From Nitrospirota bacterium (GTDB lineage: Bacteria; Nitrospirota; Nitrospiria; Nitrospirales; UBA8639), in NCBI GenBank assembly GCA_029879555.1, contig JAOUQB010000183.1:1-5608 (forward strand): a stretch of 5,608 nucleotides of DNA, read 5' to 3'. Made by a program: the position numbers and the translations under genes. The notes under the pieces are model-generated. The model searched no databases and was not told where the DNA came from. It saw only the letters and a program-made list of their open reading frames with translations. This document shows, in pieces, positions 1-5,608 of this stretch (the first letter of the stretch is position 1; each line of letters opens with the position of its first letter).

Positions 1-1300
1 GAAGGGCGGTGATCCCTTTGTGTTTGGGCGTGGGGGAGAAGAGGCTGAAACGATGGCTGAAGCCGGAATCCCATTTACGGTGGTTCCCGGCGTGACGGCG
101 GCGGTTGCCGTACCGGCGTATGCTGGAATTCCTGTGACGCACCGAACGCTGGCTTCCACCGTGGCATTTGTGACCGGTCACGAAGATCCGACAAAATTCT
201 CGAGTGCGATGGAATGGCCTCGCCTGGCTTCTTCCGAAGGAACACTTGTCTTTTTGATGGGGACCAAGAATCTTCCCCATATTGTTGAGCGTCTGATTCA
301 GGAAGGGAAAGCGGCGACAACGCCAGTTGCGGCCATTCGATGGGGAACCTATGCTCGGCAACAAACAATAGTCGGGACGTTAGGGGATATTGTGGCCAAG
401 GTAATCAAGGCCAACCTCAGTCCACCAACGGTTATCGTTGTGGGAGAAGTCGTTCGATTGCGGGACCGTCTCAATTGGTGTGAAGCTCGACCATTGTTCG
501 GGAAAGGGGTGTTAGTCACTCGTCCCCGAGAGCAAGCCCCAGCGTTGTCCAATTTACTGGCTGAGCAGGGAGCCGAGCCAATTGAATGCCCCACCTTGGA
601 AATACGTCCACCAGACAGTTGGGTCCCTGTGGATGAGGCGATTCAGGAGCTTTCCACGTATGATTGGGTGATTTTTACGAGCGTGAATGGGGTTCAGGCC
701 TTCATGGAGCGTTTGTGGTTTCATCAAAAAGATGCTCGAAGTCTGGCGAATGCTAAAATCTGTTGTATTGGTCCTCGGACGGCCGAAGAGCTGCATCGTT
801 GGGGCTTAGTGGCGGACCTGGTTCCCAAGGAGTTTCAAGCTGAGGGCATCTTGGATGCGTTGGGTGGGCTAGACCTGAAGGGTGAAAAAATATTGATTCC
901 TCGTGCCAAAGTGGCCAGGGAGATCCTTCCTCAACAACTACAGGCCATGGGGGCACAAGTCCAAGTTGTGCATGGGTATCAAGCGGTTCAACCTGAAGAG
1001 GCACAAGAGCCCATCACCCATCGTTTTCGTAATCAGGATATTCAATATTTGACGTTTACCAGTTCGTCGACGGTCAAAAATTTTTGTCAATTGTTTGCGG
1101 ATCGCCAGGAAATGCACCAGTTGATACAACATGCCATCGTGGCCTGTATTGGCCCTATCACAGCCCAAACCGTCCAAGAGGAAGGTTTGTCGGTCGATAT
1201 TGTGGCTGCGGAAAATACGGTGCCTGCGTTGGTGGATGCGATTGTGGCGCATGCTATTCAGAGCCACGCCAAGGTGCCACGAGAAAAAACATTGAGATGA
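1..1300 (+). CDS. cobA-hemD: Fused uroporphyrinogen-III C-methyltransferase / uroporphyrinogen-III synthase, 5' partial
   Basis: This is a bifunctional tetrapyrrole enzyme whose beginning lies outside the window. The open frame runs through the left edge from base 2, and the residues before the GTG at 20 complete the SUMT motif GGDPFVFGRGGEE, so that GTG is an internal valine and not a start. The N-terminal part (to about base 495) is the C-terminal two thirds of a SAM-dependent SUMT domain, with the segments VVPGVTAA and FVTGHEDP and the typical closing stretch VIVVGEVVRLRDRLNW. It methylates uroporphyrinogen III to precorrin-2 (siroheme/B12 branch). From about base 497 a HemD domain follows, with VLVTRPRE, WVIFTSVNGVQAF, CIGPRTAEEL, TFTSSSTVKNF and CIGPITAQTV. 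It cyclises hydroxymethylbilane to uroporphyrinogen III in the cytoplasm. Such fusions are known in several phyla. The TGA stop is at 1298-1300. Both domain assignments are confident; the gene symbol is descriptive. Confidence 0.93.
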   Translation, partial: KGGDPFVFGRGGEEAETMAEAGIPFTVVPGVTAAVAVPAYAGIPVTHRTLASTVAFVTGHEDPTKFSSAMEWPRLASSEGTLVFLMGTKNLPHIVERLIQEGKAATTPVAAIRWGTYARQQTIVGTLGDIVAKVIKANLSPPTVIVVGEVVRLRDRLNWCEARPLFGKGVLVTRPREQAPALSNLLAEQGAEPIECPTLEIRPPDSWVPVDEAIQELSTYDWVIFTSVNGVQAFMERLWFHQKDARSLANAKICCIGPRTAEELHRWGLVADLVPKEFQAEGILDALGGLDLKGEKILIPRAKVAREILPQQLQAMGAQVQVVHGYQAVQPEEAQEPITHRFRNQDIQYLTFTSSSTVKNFCQLFADRQEMHQLIQHAIVACIGPITAQTVQEEGLSVDIVAAENTVPALVDAIVAHAIQSHAKVPREKTLR

Positions 1301-1311
1301 AGGCGGATGAA

Positions 1312-1339
1312 CCCTGTCAACATTCATATGAAGACAGGG
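1312..1339. repeat. Inverted repeat (hairpin) just downstream of hemD
   Basis: A perfect 7-base inverted repeat, CCCTGTC at 1312-1318 and GACAGGG at 1333-1339, encloses a 14-base loop. The loop contains a second palindrome, TTCATATGAA (1323-1332), so the RNA could form a longer stem with an AACA bulge on the 5' side and an ATAT tip. It begins 12 bases after the hemD stop, where an mRNA 3' end would be expected. No run of T follows (the next bases are CAAATTGTGG), so it is not a standard intrinsic terminator. It could be a weak or Rho-assisted 3' end, a processing or stability hairpin, or a protein-binding site for the CBS gene. The function is unresolved. Confidence 0.5.
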
Positions 1340-1402
1340 CAAATTGTGGACTGGTCTTGAGGACAGCCCGAGTTGTCGACAGAGTATGTTAACCGATTGA
1401 TT

Positions 1403-1409
1403 GGAGGAG
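1403..1409 (+). promoter_or_regulatory. Strong ribosome binding site of the CBS gene
   Basis: GGAGGAG lies 7 bases before the ATG at 1417. It is the best Shine-Dalgarno match in the window and, with the in-frame TAA at 1390-1392, fixes the start. It suggests the small protein is translated well and independently of hemD. I found no convincing -35/-10 promoter pair in the rest of the 116-base gap. Confidence 0.8.
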
Positions 1410-1416
1410 TAGAGCC

Positions 1417-1809
1417 ATGGTTCCTGTAAAGTCGTGTATGGTGCCCATTGAAAAAATCGTCAAAGTTGACCGCGATGTTTCTGTGAAAACGGCGGCTGAA
1501 ATGATGCGTGATAATGGCATCGGCAGCATTTTCGTCACGAGTGGAGAGGAAATTATTGGAATTTTGACGGATACGGATTTGGTCCGCCGAGTCGTTGCGG
1601 CAGGTGCCGATCCTCTGACCACGACGGCGGAAAAAATCATGTCAGCTCCCATTGCTTCCATTGAAGGCAATGCGACCTTGTTGGATGCGAACGACCTTAT
1701 GGCTCAACAACATATCCGGCATTTAGGGATTACCAAAGATGGGGAAATGGTCGGGATGATTTCTGTAAGAGATCTTGTCGTGTTTTTAACCAATCTTCCC
1801 CGAAAATAA
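1417..1809 (+). CDS. Small two-CBS-domain protein
   Basis: This 130-residue soluble protein consists of one CBS pair and little else. CBS1 spans about residues 6-62, with the core GIGSIFVTSGEEIIGILTDTD. CBS2 spans about residues 74-126, with RHLGITKDGEMVGMISVRDL. The T/S-x-x-D ends of both repeats (TDTD, SVRD) are the usual ribose/phosphate-contacting positions. Such pairs (Bateman modules) bind adenine nucleotides such as AMP or ATP, S-adenosylmethionine or NAD and act as sensors. Stand-alone forms often regulate a partner enzyme. There is no signal peptide, membrane segment or attached catalytic domain. The start is set by an in-frame TAA at 1390-1392 and a strong GGAGGAG site. It lies between hemD and hemB with gaps of about 115 bases on both sides, so it may have its own transcript. 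A link to tetrapyrrole synthesis is suggested only by position; the ligand and partner are unknown. Confidence 0.9.
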   Translation: MVPVKSCMVPIEKIVKVDRDVSVKTAAEMMRDNGIGSIFVTSGEEIIGILTDTDLVRRVVAAGADPLTTTAEKIMSAPIASIEGNATLLDANDLMAQQHIRHLGITKDGEMVGMISVRDLVVFLTNLPRK

Positions 1810-1889
1810 GAGTAGAAGACTGGACGTGGTTTTCAGTGAGACTTTTCCCGTCAAACTGTTGCCATCGTGAGAATCGACCAAGATCCAAC

Positions 1890-1900
1890 AATTCAGAATT
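1890..1900. repeat. Short AT-rich palindrome upstream of hemB
   Basis: AATTCAGAATT is an 11-base perfect palindrome around a central A, 23 bases before the hemB ATG. It overlaps an AT-rich stretch (TATTAA at 1900-1905) that could be a -10 element. The only nearby -35-like sequence, TCGACC at 1874-1879, matches poorly and is 20 bases away. It might be an operator or promoter element of hemB, or chance. The rest of the 114-base gap holds only a weak imperfect hairpin (1834-1858) with no T-run. Confidence 0.25.
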
Positions 1901-1914
1901 ATTAAAGCACGCCT

Positions 1915-1919
1915 AGGAG
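1915..1919 (+). promoter_or_regulatory. Ribosome binding site of hemB
   Basis: AGGAG stands 4 bases before the ATG at 1924, a slightly short spacing. An in-frame TAA at 1903-1905 rules out any earlier start, so this site and the ATG at 1924 define the hemB N-terminus. Confidence 0.7.
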
Positions 1920-1923
1920 TACC

Positions 1924-2907
1924 ATGGGATTTCCTGTTCACCGGTTGCGTCGACTCCGTCAGCACGCCTCGTTACGACGAATGGTGCGCGAGACTCAGTT
2001 GACCTCCGCCGATTTGATTTATCCCCTGTTTGTGACCTTCGGTGAGAATAAGCAGGAACCGATCAATTCGATGCCTGGGCAATATCGTTGGTCGGTTGAT
2101 CGTCTTGTCCCAGAGGTCGTCGATGCGTGGGCCTTAGGGATTCCGGCCGTCATTCTTTTTGGGATTCCTGAACAAAAGGATGAGAGAGGATCGGCGGCCT
2201 TGGAGAAACATGGGGTTGTGCAAACAGCGGTTCGGGCGCTAAAGGCGAAACTTCCTGACTTGATGGTCATCACCGATGTGTGCATTGATGAATACACGTC
2301 CCATGGCCATTGCGGGATTGTTCGGGATGGAAAAATTGTGAACGATGAAACGCTGGATTGCCTCCAGGCCATGGCCCTGAGCCATGCTGAAGCCGGGGTA
2401 GATATGGTGGCTCCATCCGACATGATGGATGGACGGGTCAAAGCCATTCGTGAGGCGTTAGACCAACAAGGTTTTTCAGAAATGCCGATCATGTCCTATT
2501 CGGCCAAATATGCGTCGGCTCTCTATGCCCCTTTTCGCGATGCCGCTTTTTCCAGCCCTTCGTTTGGTGATCGGCGTTCTTATCAAATGGATGCGGCTAA
2601 TGCGCGAGAGGCGTTACGAGAAGTGGAGTTGGATTTGGAGGAAGGCGCCGATATCGTGATGGTGAAGCCGGCGTTATTCTATTTAGATATTCTCCGGCAA
2701 GTCCGCGATATGGTGAAGGTCCCTGTTGCGGCGTATCAAGTCAGCGGGGAATACAGCATGATGAAAGCGGCTGCCCAGCAAGGCTGGATTGATGAAGCGG
2801 CGGTTATGATGGAAAGCCTTGTTTCGATGAAACGTGCAGGGGCCGATCTGATTCTGACGTATTTTGCCAAAGAGGCAGCTCAGCTTCTGCAACGTAATGG
2901 CTTATGA
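1924..2907 (+). CDS. hemB: Porphobilinogen synthase (delta-aminolevulinic acid dehydratase)
   Basis: HemB condenses two molecules of 5-aminolevulinate to porphobilinogen, an early common step of heme, siroheme and cobalamin synthesis, in the cytoplasm as a homo-octamer. The 327-residue length is normal for the family and the protein looks complete. The two active-site lysines are visible: K195 in SYSAKYAS and K248 in [10 protein letters not shown], the latter being the Schiff-base lysine in the family signature. [12 protein letters not shown] (161-172) is also diagnostic. The metal-site segment reads [14 protein letters not shown] (118-131). It keeps two of the three zinc cysteines (C120, C130) but has Asp at 122, a mixture of the zinc-type and magnesium-type patterns. 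E233, 15 residues before K248, fits the allosteric-magnesium glutamate of the E. coli enzyme. The start is fixed by an upstream in-frame stop and an AGGAG site. The stop overlaps the ribF start (ATGA). Confidence 0.97.
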   Translation: MGFPVHRLRRLRQHASLRRMVRETQLTSADLIYPLFVTFGENKQEPINSMPGQYRWSVDRLVPEVVDAWALGIPAVILFGIPEQKDERGSAALEKHGVVQTAVRALKAKLPDLMVITDVCIDEYTSHGHCGIVRDGKIVNDETLDCLQAMALSHAEAGVDMVAPSDMMDGRVKAIREALDQQGFSEMPIMSYSAKYASALYAPFRDAAFSSPSFGDRRSYQMDAANAREALREVELDLEEGADIVMVKPALFYLDILRQVRDMVKVPVAAYQVSGEYSMMKAAAQQGWIDEAAVMMESLVSMKRAGADLILTYFAKEAAQLLQRNGL

Positions 2908-3875
2908 ATATTACCAGGGGTTTGCCGCCAGCTCCTCTCGCCTCGTGTCCTATTCTGACCATTGGTAACTTTGATGGGCAGCATGTCGGGCATCGCGCCT
3001 TACTAGAGTCTGTGGTTGAGAATGCTCAACGCCTCCATGGCCTGCCTATGGTCCTCTCGTTTGACCCTCATCCGATTGAAGTATTACGACCGGGGACCGT
3101 GCCAAAATTTCTATCCGATGCCCAGGAAAAATATGATTTTTTTGAATGTCTTGGGATAAGGGAGCTCATCATCCTCCCCTTTACTCAGGACTTGGCCGCG
3201 TTAACTCCTGATCAATTTGTGGGACAGGTCTTACAGAAGGGTTTAGGGGTTCGCCTGTTATTGGTTGGAGAAAATTTCGTGTTTGGACAAGGACGCAGTG
3301 GGACCATTCAGGATCTTGTGCGGTTAGGCGTCCAAGCCAATTTTGACGTGCAGCCAGTGAAGCCTGTGGTGTTGAATGGAGCCGTCGTCAGTTCCACACG
3401 TATTCGAACATGTTTGACCAATGGTAATGTGGTGGAAGGCCGACAATGCTTAGGACGGCCGTATCGGTTGACCGGTACCGTAATTGAGGGAGAAAAGCGT
3501 GGACGGCAATTAGGATGGCCCACCGCCAATCTTCGAATTCCTCCTCATCGCGTACTTCCAGCGGATGGGATCTATGCCACTCTGACGGAGGTTGATGGTT
3601 CATGCCTTCCCTCTGTGGCCTATATTGGCAAACGTCCGACTTTCCAGAATGGTGAACGCCTCTTGGAGGTGCATATTTTTGATAAGACGTTGACACTCTA
3701 TGGCAAGGATATTTCGGTGTCTTTCATCGAACAAGTTCGAGAAGATATGACCTTTTCCACTGTGGATGATCTGTTGAAACAGATGGATCAAGATGGCATT
3801 CAAGCCAGAGCGATTGTCGAGCGGTATCACACGAGTTTCCCACAACTGAGCCTGGCTAATAGGGGCAATGCTTAA
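2904..3875 (+). CDS. ribF: Bifunctional riboflavin kinase / FAD synthetase
   Basis: RibF phosphorylates riboflavin to FMN and adenylates FMN to FAD. The N-terminal FAD synthetase domain (about residues 1-175) shows the nucleotidyltransferase motif [10 protein letters not shown] (21-30), SFDPHP (52-57) and SSTRIR (163-168). The C-terminal riboflavin kinase domain (about 183-310) shows [12 protein letters not shown] (199-210), DGIYA (221-225), IGKRPTF (241-247) and LEVHIFD (254-260), in which E255 is the likely catalytic glutamate, then [10 protein letters not shown]. The length of 323 residues is typical and both halves look intact. The start ATG overlaps the hemB stop as ATGA and has no recognisable Shine-Dalgarno sequence, so translation is probably coupled to hemB. 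The N-terminus MNITRGL matches the usual family beginning. The adjoining TAA is followed at once by the tilS ATG. Confidence 0.97.
   Translation: MNITRGLPPAPLASCPILTIGNFDGQHVGHRALLESVVENAQRLHGLPMVLSFDPHPIEVLRPGTVPKFLSDAQEKYDFFECLGIRELIILPFTQDLAALTPDQFVGQVLQKGLGVRLLLVGENFVFGQGRSGTIQDLVRLGVQANFDVQPVKPVVLNGAVVSSTRIRTCLTNGNVVEGRQCLGRPYRLTGTVIEGEKRGRQLGWPTANLRIPPHRVLPADGIYATLTEVDGSCLPSVAYIGKRPTFQNGERLLEVHIFDKTLTLYGKDISVSFIEQVREDMTFSTVDDLLKQMDQDGIQARAIVERYHTSFPQLSLANRGNA
3861..3865 (+). promoter_or_regulatory. Likely ribosome binding site of tilS, inside ribF
   Basis: AGGGG lies 10 bases before the tilS ATG and within the last codons of ribF. It is a moderate match with a slightly long spacing. 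Because the ribF stop directly touches the tilS start, re-initiation by the terminating ribosome probably also contributes. Confidence 0.45.
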
Positions 3876-5303
3876 ATGACCTATTCGTCAAAGCTTCTTA
3901 AGTTTGAGGAGCAGGTTCATCGGTATATCAAAACTCGAAAGTTATTGAGTCCCGGGGATCGTATTGTGGTGGCGGTGTCAGGGGGACCGGACTCGGTGGC
4001 TTTGCTCTCGTGTTTAGTCGCGTTGTCGTCGCGGTGGAATTGGGATCTGGGTATTGGACATGTGAATCATGGTCTTCGGGGGTCTGAAAGTGACGGAGAT
4101 GCGGATTTTGTTCAGCAATTAGGGAGTCACTTTGGGGTGCCCGTGAATGTCCAAGAAATTCCGCTCACGAGGCTGGATGCCAAAGTTGCGCAACAGTCCT
4201 TCCAGGCCTATGCCCGCACGGCTCGATATCAGGCTCTGGAACAAATGGCGCAGGAATGTGGGGCCACAAAGATGGTCACGGGACATACAGCCGATGATCA
4301 AGCCGAAACCGTGATGATGTGGATGCTCCGTGGGAGCGGAACCGGAGGGTTGGGCGGCATTCCCCCCAAACGGGGAGACGGCATTGTGCGACCGCTTCTT
4401 GAGATTCCCCGGAGCGATATTTTGGCGTATTTGGCGGAGCGGCAACTGACGTATCGCATGGATTCTTCGAATAATCGGCCTGTATATTTACGTAATCGCC
4501 TTCGCCAAGACCTGATGCCCCATCTCAAAGTCTACTCTCCCGCGCTTGTTCATATCTTGTCGCGCCAAGCCGAGATTATTCGTGAGGATCATGCGTATCT
4601 CGAGGATGAGGCCACCAAAGCTTTTCACCAAGCCTGTGCGTTTGAGGATCAACGATGTATCCAATTGGATCGAACGATTTTAAGAACATTGCCAATTTCA
4701 ATTCGACGTCGAGTGATGCGGCATGGTCTTCAGAAGATGGCTGGGAATACGCAAAGTCCACGATTTGATTTAATTCAACGGGTGTTAGATTGTCTGGAGC
4801 TAGGGCAGTCAGGGTGGACGATGTTAATTGGCCCAGTTGAGGTTGGACAGGAATATGATCGATTGGTTTTTTCCAAAAAAGAGACGGAGCCTTTCACATG
4901 CATGAGCGCTGCTCCAAGTAAAGGAATTGAGGTGGAGATTCCTAGCGAGGTCGTCTGGCCGTTGACTGGGCAGCGTCTGACCGTCTCGGTAGCATATGAT
5001 CACTCGATTGGCAGTCCTCCCCATTCCTTAACGATGAAACTAGACGCTGATTTGTTTACTCCAGAATTGCGAATCCGAAGTTGGATGCCTGGCGATGTGT
5101 TTTGCCCCAAAGGTTTGGGCGGACGACGGAAGAAGCTTCAAGACTTCTTTTCTGATATCAAGTTGCCACGTTCTCAGCGTGATAAGGTGCCATTATTAGT
5201 GGCGCCGGAAGGCATTCTTTGGGTTGGAGGGTTACGCGAGGATGAGCGGTTTCAGCCATCGTCGAGCACAAGATCAGTTGTCATTGCCACGATGACGGCC
5301 TAG
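3876..5303 (+). CDS. tilS: tRNA(Ile)-lysidine synthetase
   Basis: TilS attaches lysine to C34 of the CAU-anticodon tRNA-Ile using ATP, so that the tRNA reads AUA and is charged with isoleucine. It is essential in most bacteria. The N-terminal N-type ATP pyrophosphatase domain (about residues 25-215) contains the PP-loop SGGPDS (35-40), HVNHGLRGS (62-70), TGHTADDQAET (135-145), LRGSGTGGLGGIPP (151-164) and RNRLRQDLMP (206-215). A linker/central domain follows. The C-terminal TilS domain (about 385-460) has RIRSWMPGDVF, GRRKKLQDFF, KLPRSQRDKVPLLV and LREDERF. At 475 residues it is the long form, similar in size to the Bacillus enzyme. The ATG directly follows the ribF TAA in the same frame, so no earlier start is possible without readthrough. 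hpt follows within 4-16 bases, a neighbourhood seen in many bacteria. Confidence 0.96.
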   Translation: MTYSSKLLKFEEQVHRYIKTRKLLSPGDRIVVAVSGGPDSVALLSCLVALSSRWNWDLGIGHVNHGLRGSESDGDADFVQQLGSHFGVPVNVQEIPLTRLDAKVAQQSFQAYARTARYQALEQMAQECGATKMVTGHTADDQAETVMMWMLRGSGTGGLGGIPPKRGDGIVRPLLEIPRSDILAYLAERQLTYRMDSSNNRPVYLRNRLRQDLMPHLKVYSPALVHILSRQAEIIREDHAYLEDEATKAFHQACAFEDQRCIQLDRTILRTLPISIRRRVMRHGLQKMAGNTQSPRFDLIQRVLDCLELGQSGWTMLIGPVEVGQEYDRLVFSKKETEPFTCMSAAPSKGIEVEIPSEVVWPLTGQRLTVSVAYDHSIGSPPHSLTMKLDADLFTPELRIRSWMPGDVFCPKGLGGRRKKLQDFFSDIKLPRSQRDKVPLLVAPEGILWVGGLREDERFQPSSSTRSVVIATMTA

Positions 5304-5319
5304 CAGAATGGACGATCCT

Positions 5320-5608
5320 ATGCCGAAAATTTTTGGAAAACCGTTGGTGACCCAAGAGGCCATGGATAAGCGCATTCGTGAATTGGGTAAGCAAATCTCG
5401 CAAGATTATCAGGGCAAAGATCTGGTTGTGATTGGCGTGTTGAAAGGGGCGTATGTTTTCTTTGCTGATTTAGTCCGGGTTATTCAATTGCCCATCCACA
5501 TTGATTTTCTCTTGGCGACCGGGACCACAAAAGTGGGGCAGCCTCCTAAAACGGTCAAAGTTTGGTCGGAGTTGACCGAGAAGATTACCAACCGACATGT
5601 GCTATTAG
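5320..5608 (+). CDS. hpt: Hypoxanthine-type phosphoribosyltransferase, 3' partial
   Basis: This is the start of a purine-salvage enzyme that joins hypoxanthine or guanine to PRPP. Ninety-six codons are visible and the frame is still open at the window end. The N-terminal pattern KPLVTQEAMDKRIRELGKQI, then QDYQGKDLVVIGVLKGAYVF with the PPi-contacting LKGA (41-44), then IHIDF (59-63), follows bacterial Hpt closely. The flexible loop, however, reads LLATGTTKVGQPP where relatives have a Ser-Tyr-Gly core. The PRPP-binding EDIxDTG motif would lie just outside. I chose the ATG at 5320 because MPKIFGKPL resembles the usual N-terminus and a weak GGA lies 7 bases upstream. An in-frame ATG at 5308 (four extra residues, no visible ribosome binding site) is the alternative, and an in-frame TGA at 5293-5295 excludes anything earlier. 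The family is confident; base specificity is not. Confidence 0.88.
   Translation, partial: MPKIFGKPLVTQEAMDKRIRELGKQISQDYQGKDLVVIGVLKGAYVFFADLVRVIQLPIHIDFLLATGTTKVGQPPKTVKVWSELTEKITNRHVLL

Noticed and set aside
20..22. GTG as the start codon of the first gene
   Set aside because: The frame is open to the left edge, and the preceding codons encode K-G-G-D-P-F, the conserved SUMT motif that continues into VFGRGGEE. The GTG is an internal valine.
1312..1339. Intrinsic terminator after hemD
   Set aside because: The stem is real but no T-run follows it, so I list it only as an inverted repeat.
938..1342. Reverse-strand open frame of about 134 codons
   Set aside because: It lies opposite the HemD domain, resembles no known family, has no ribosome site that I can see, and is best explained as a shadow of the forward gene.
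1357..1390. Promoter for the CBS gene (TTGAGG with TATGTT)
   Set aside because: The spacing is about 22 bases and both boxes match poorly, so the pair is not better than chance.
1084..1392. Forward open frame overlapping the end of hemD and the gap
   Set aside because: The first two thirds are an alternative frame of hemD, the translation is Cys/Gly-rich low-quality sequence, and no ribosome site precedes it.
2019..2492. Reverse-strand open frame of about 157 codons inside hemB
   Set aside because: It sits entirely opposite a highly conserved coding region and its translation shows no recognisable domain, so it is a shadow frame.
5606..5608. TAG at the window end as the stop of hpt
   Set aside because: It is out of frame; the reading frame gives TTA followed by a single G, so the gene continues beyond the window.
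1..5608. Mobile element, CRISPR, toxin-antitoxin or defence system
   Set aside because: No transposase, integrase, direct-repeat array, terminal inverted repeats or defence domains are visible; every gene is a conserved housekeeping or small regulatory gene on one strand.

Overview
The window is a compact, single-strand block of bacterial housekeeping genes, all read left to right. In order they are: the 3' part of a fused uroporphyrinogen-III methyltransferase / uroporphyrinogen-III synthase (cobA-hemD type), a small two-CBS-domain protein, hemB (porphobilinogen synthase), ribF (riboflavin kinase / FAD synthetase), tilS (tRNA-Ile lysidine synthetase) and the 5' part of a hypoxanthine-type phosphoribosyltransferase gene (hpt). 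The first and last genes run off the window. Base composition is close to half G+C by eye and looks uniform, and I see no mobile element, CRISPR array, tRNA or rRNA.

The fused methyltransferase-HemD enzyme next to a free-standing CBS protein and hemB, followed by ribF-tilS-hpt, suggests a Gram-negative bacterium of the Nitrospirota (Nitrospira-like) or a related deep lineage. This is an inference from gene order and protein style, and a protein search would be needed to confirm it.

Layout: positions 1-1300 hold the SUMT-HemD fusion. Positions 1301-1416 are an intergenic gap with a clear inverted repeat and a strong ribosome binding site. Positions 1417-1809 hold the CBS protein. Positions 1810-1923 are a second gap with a small AT-rich palindrome and the hemB ribosome binding site. 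From 1924 to the end the genes are packed tightly: hemB and ribF overlap by ATGA, ribF and tilS abut as TAA-ATG, and tilS is followed within 4-16 bases by hpt. This points to one transcript from hemB onward.

Functionally the left half makes tetrapyrroles. HemB condenses aminolevulinate to porphobilinogen; HemD closes the ring to uroporphyrinogen III; the SUMT domain diverts that product to precorrin-2 for siroheme or cobalamin. The right half makes flavin cofactors (RibF), a modified tRNA base needed for AUA decoding (TilS) and salvaged purine nucleotides (Hpt). The tilS-hpt pair is a widely conserved neighbourhood, often followed by ftsH.

I found no evidence of a new multi-gene system. The points most worth a second look are a mixed metal-site motif in HemB, loss of the usual Ser-Tyr pair in the Hpt flexible loop, the CBS protein embedded in the heme genes, and the inverted repeat behind hemD.
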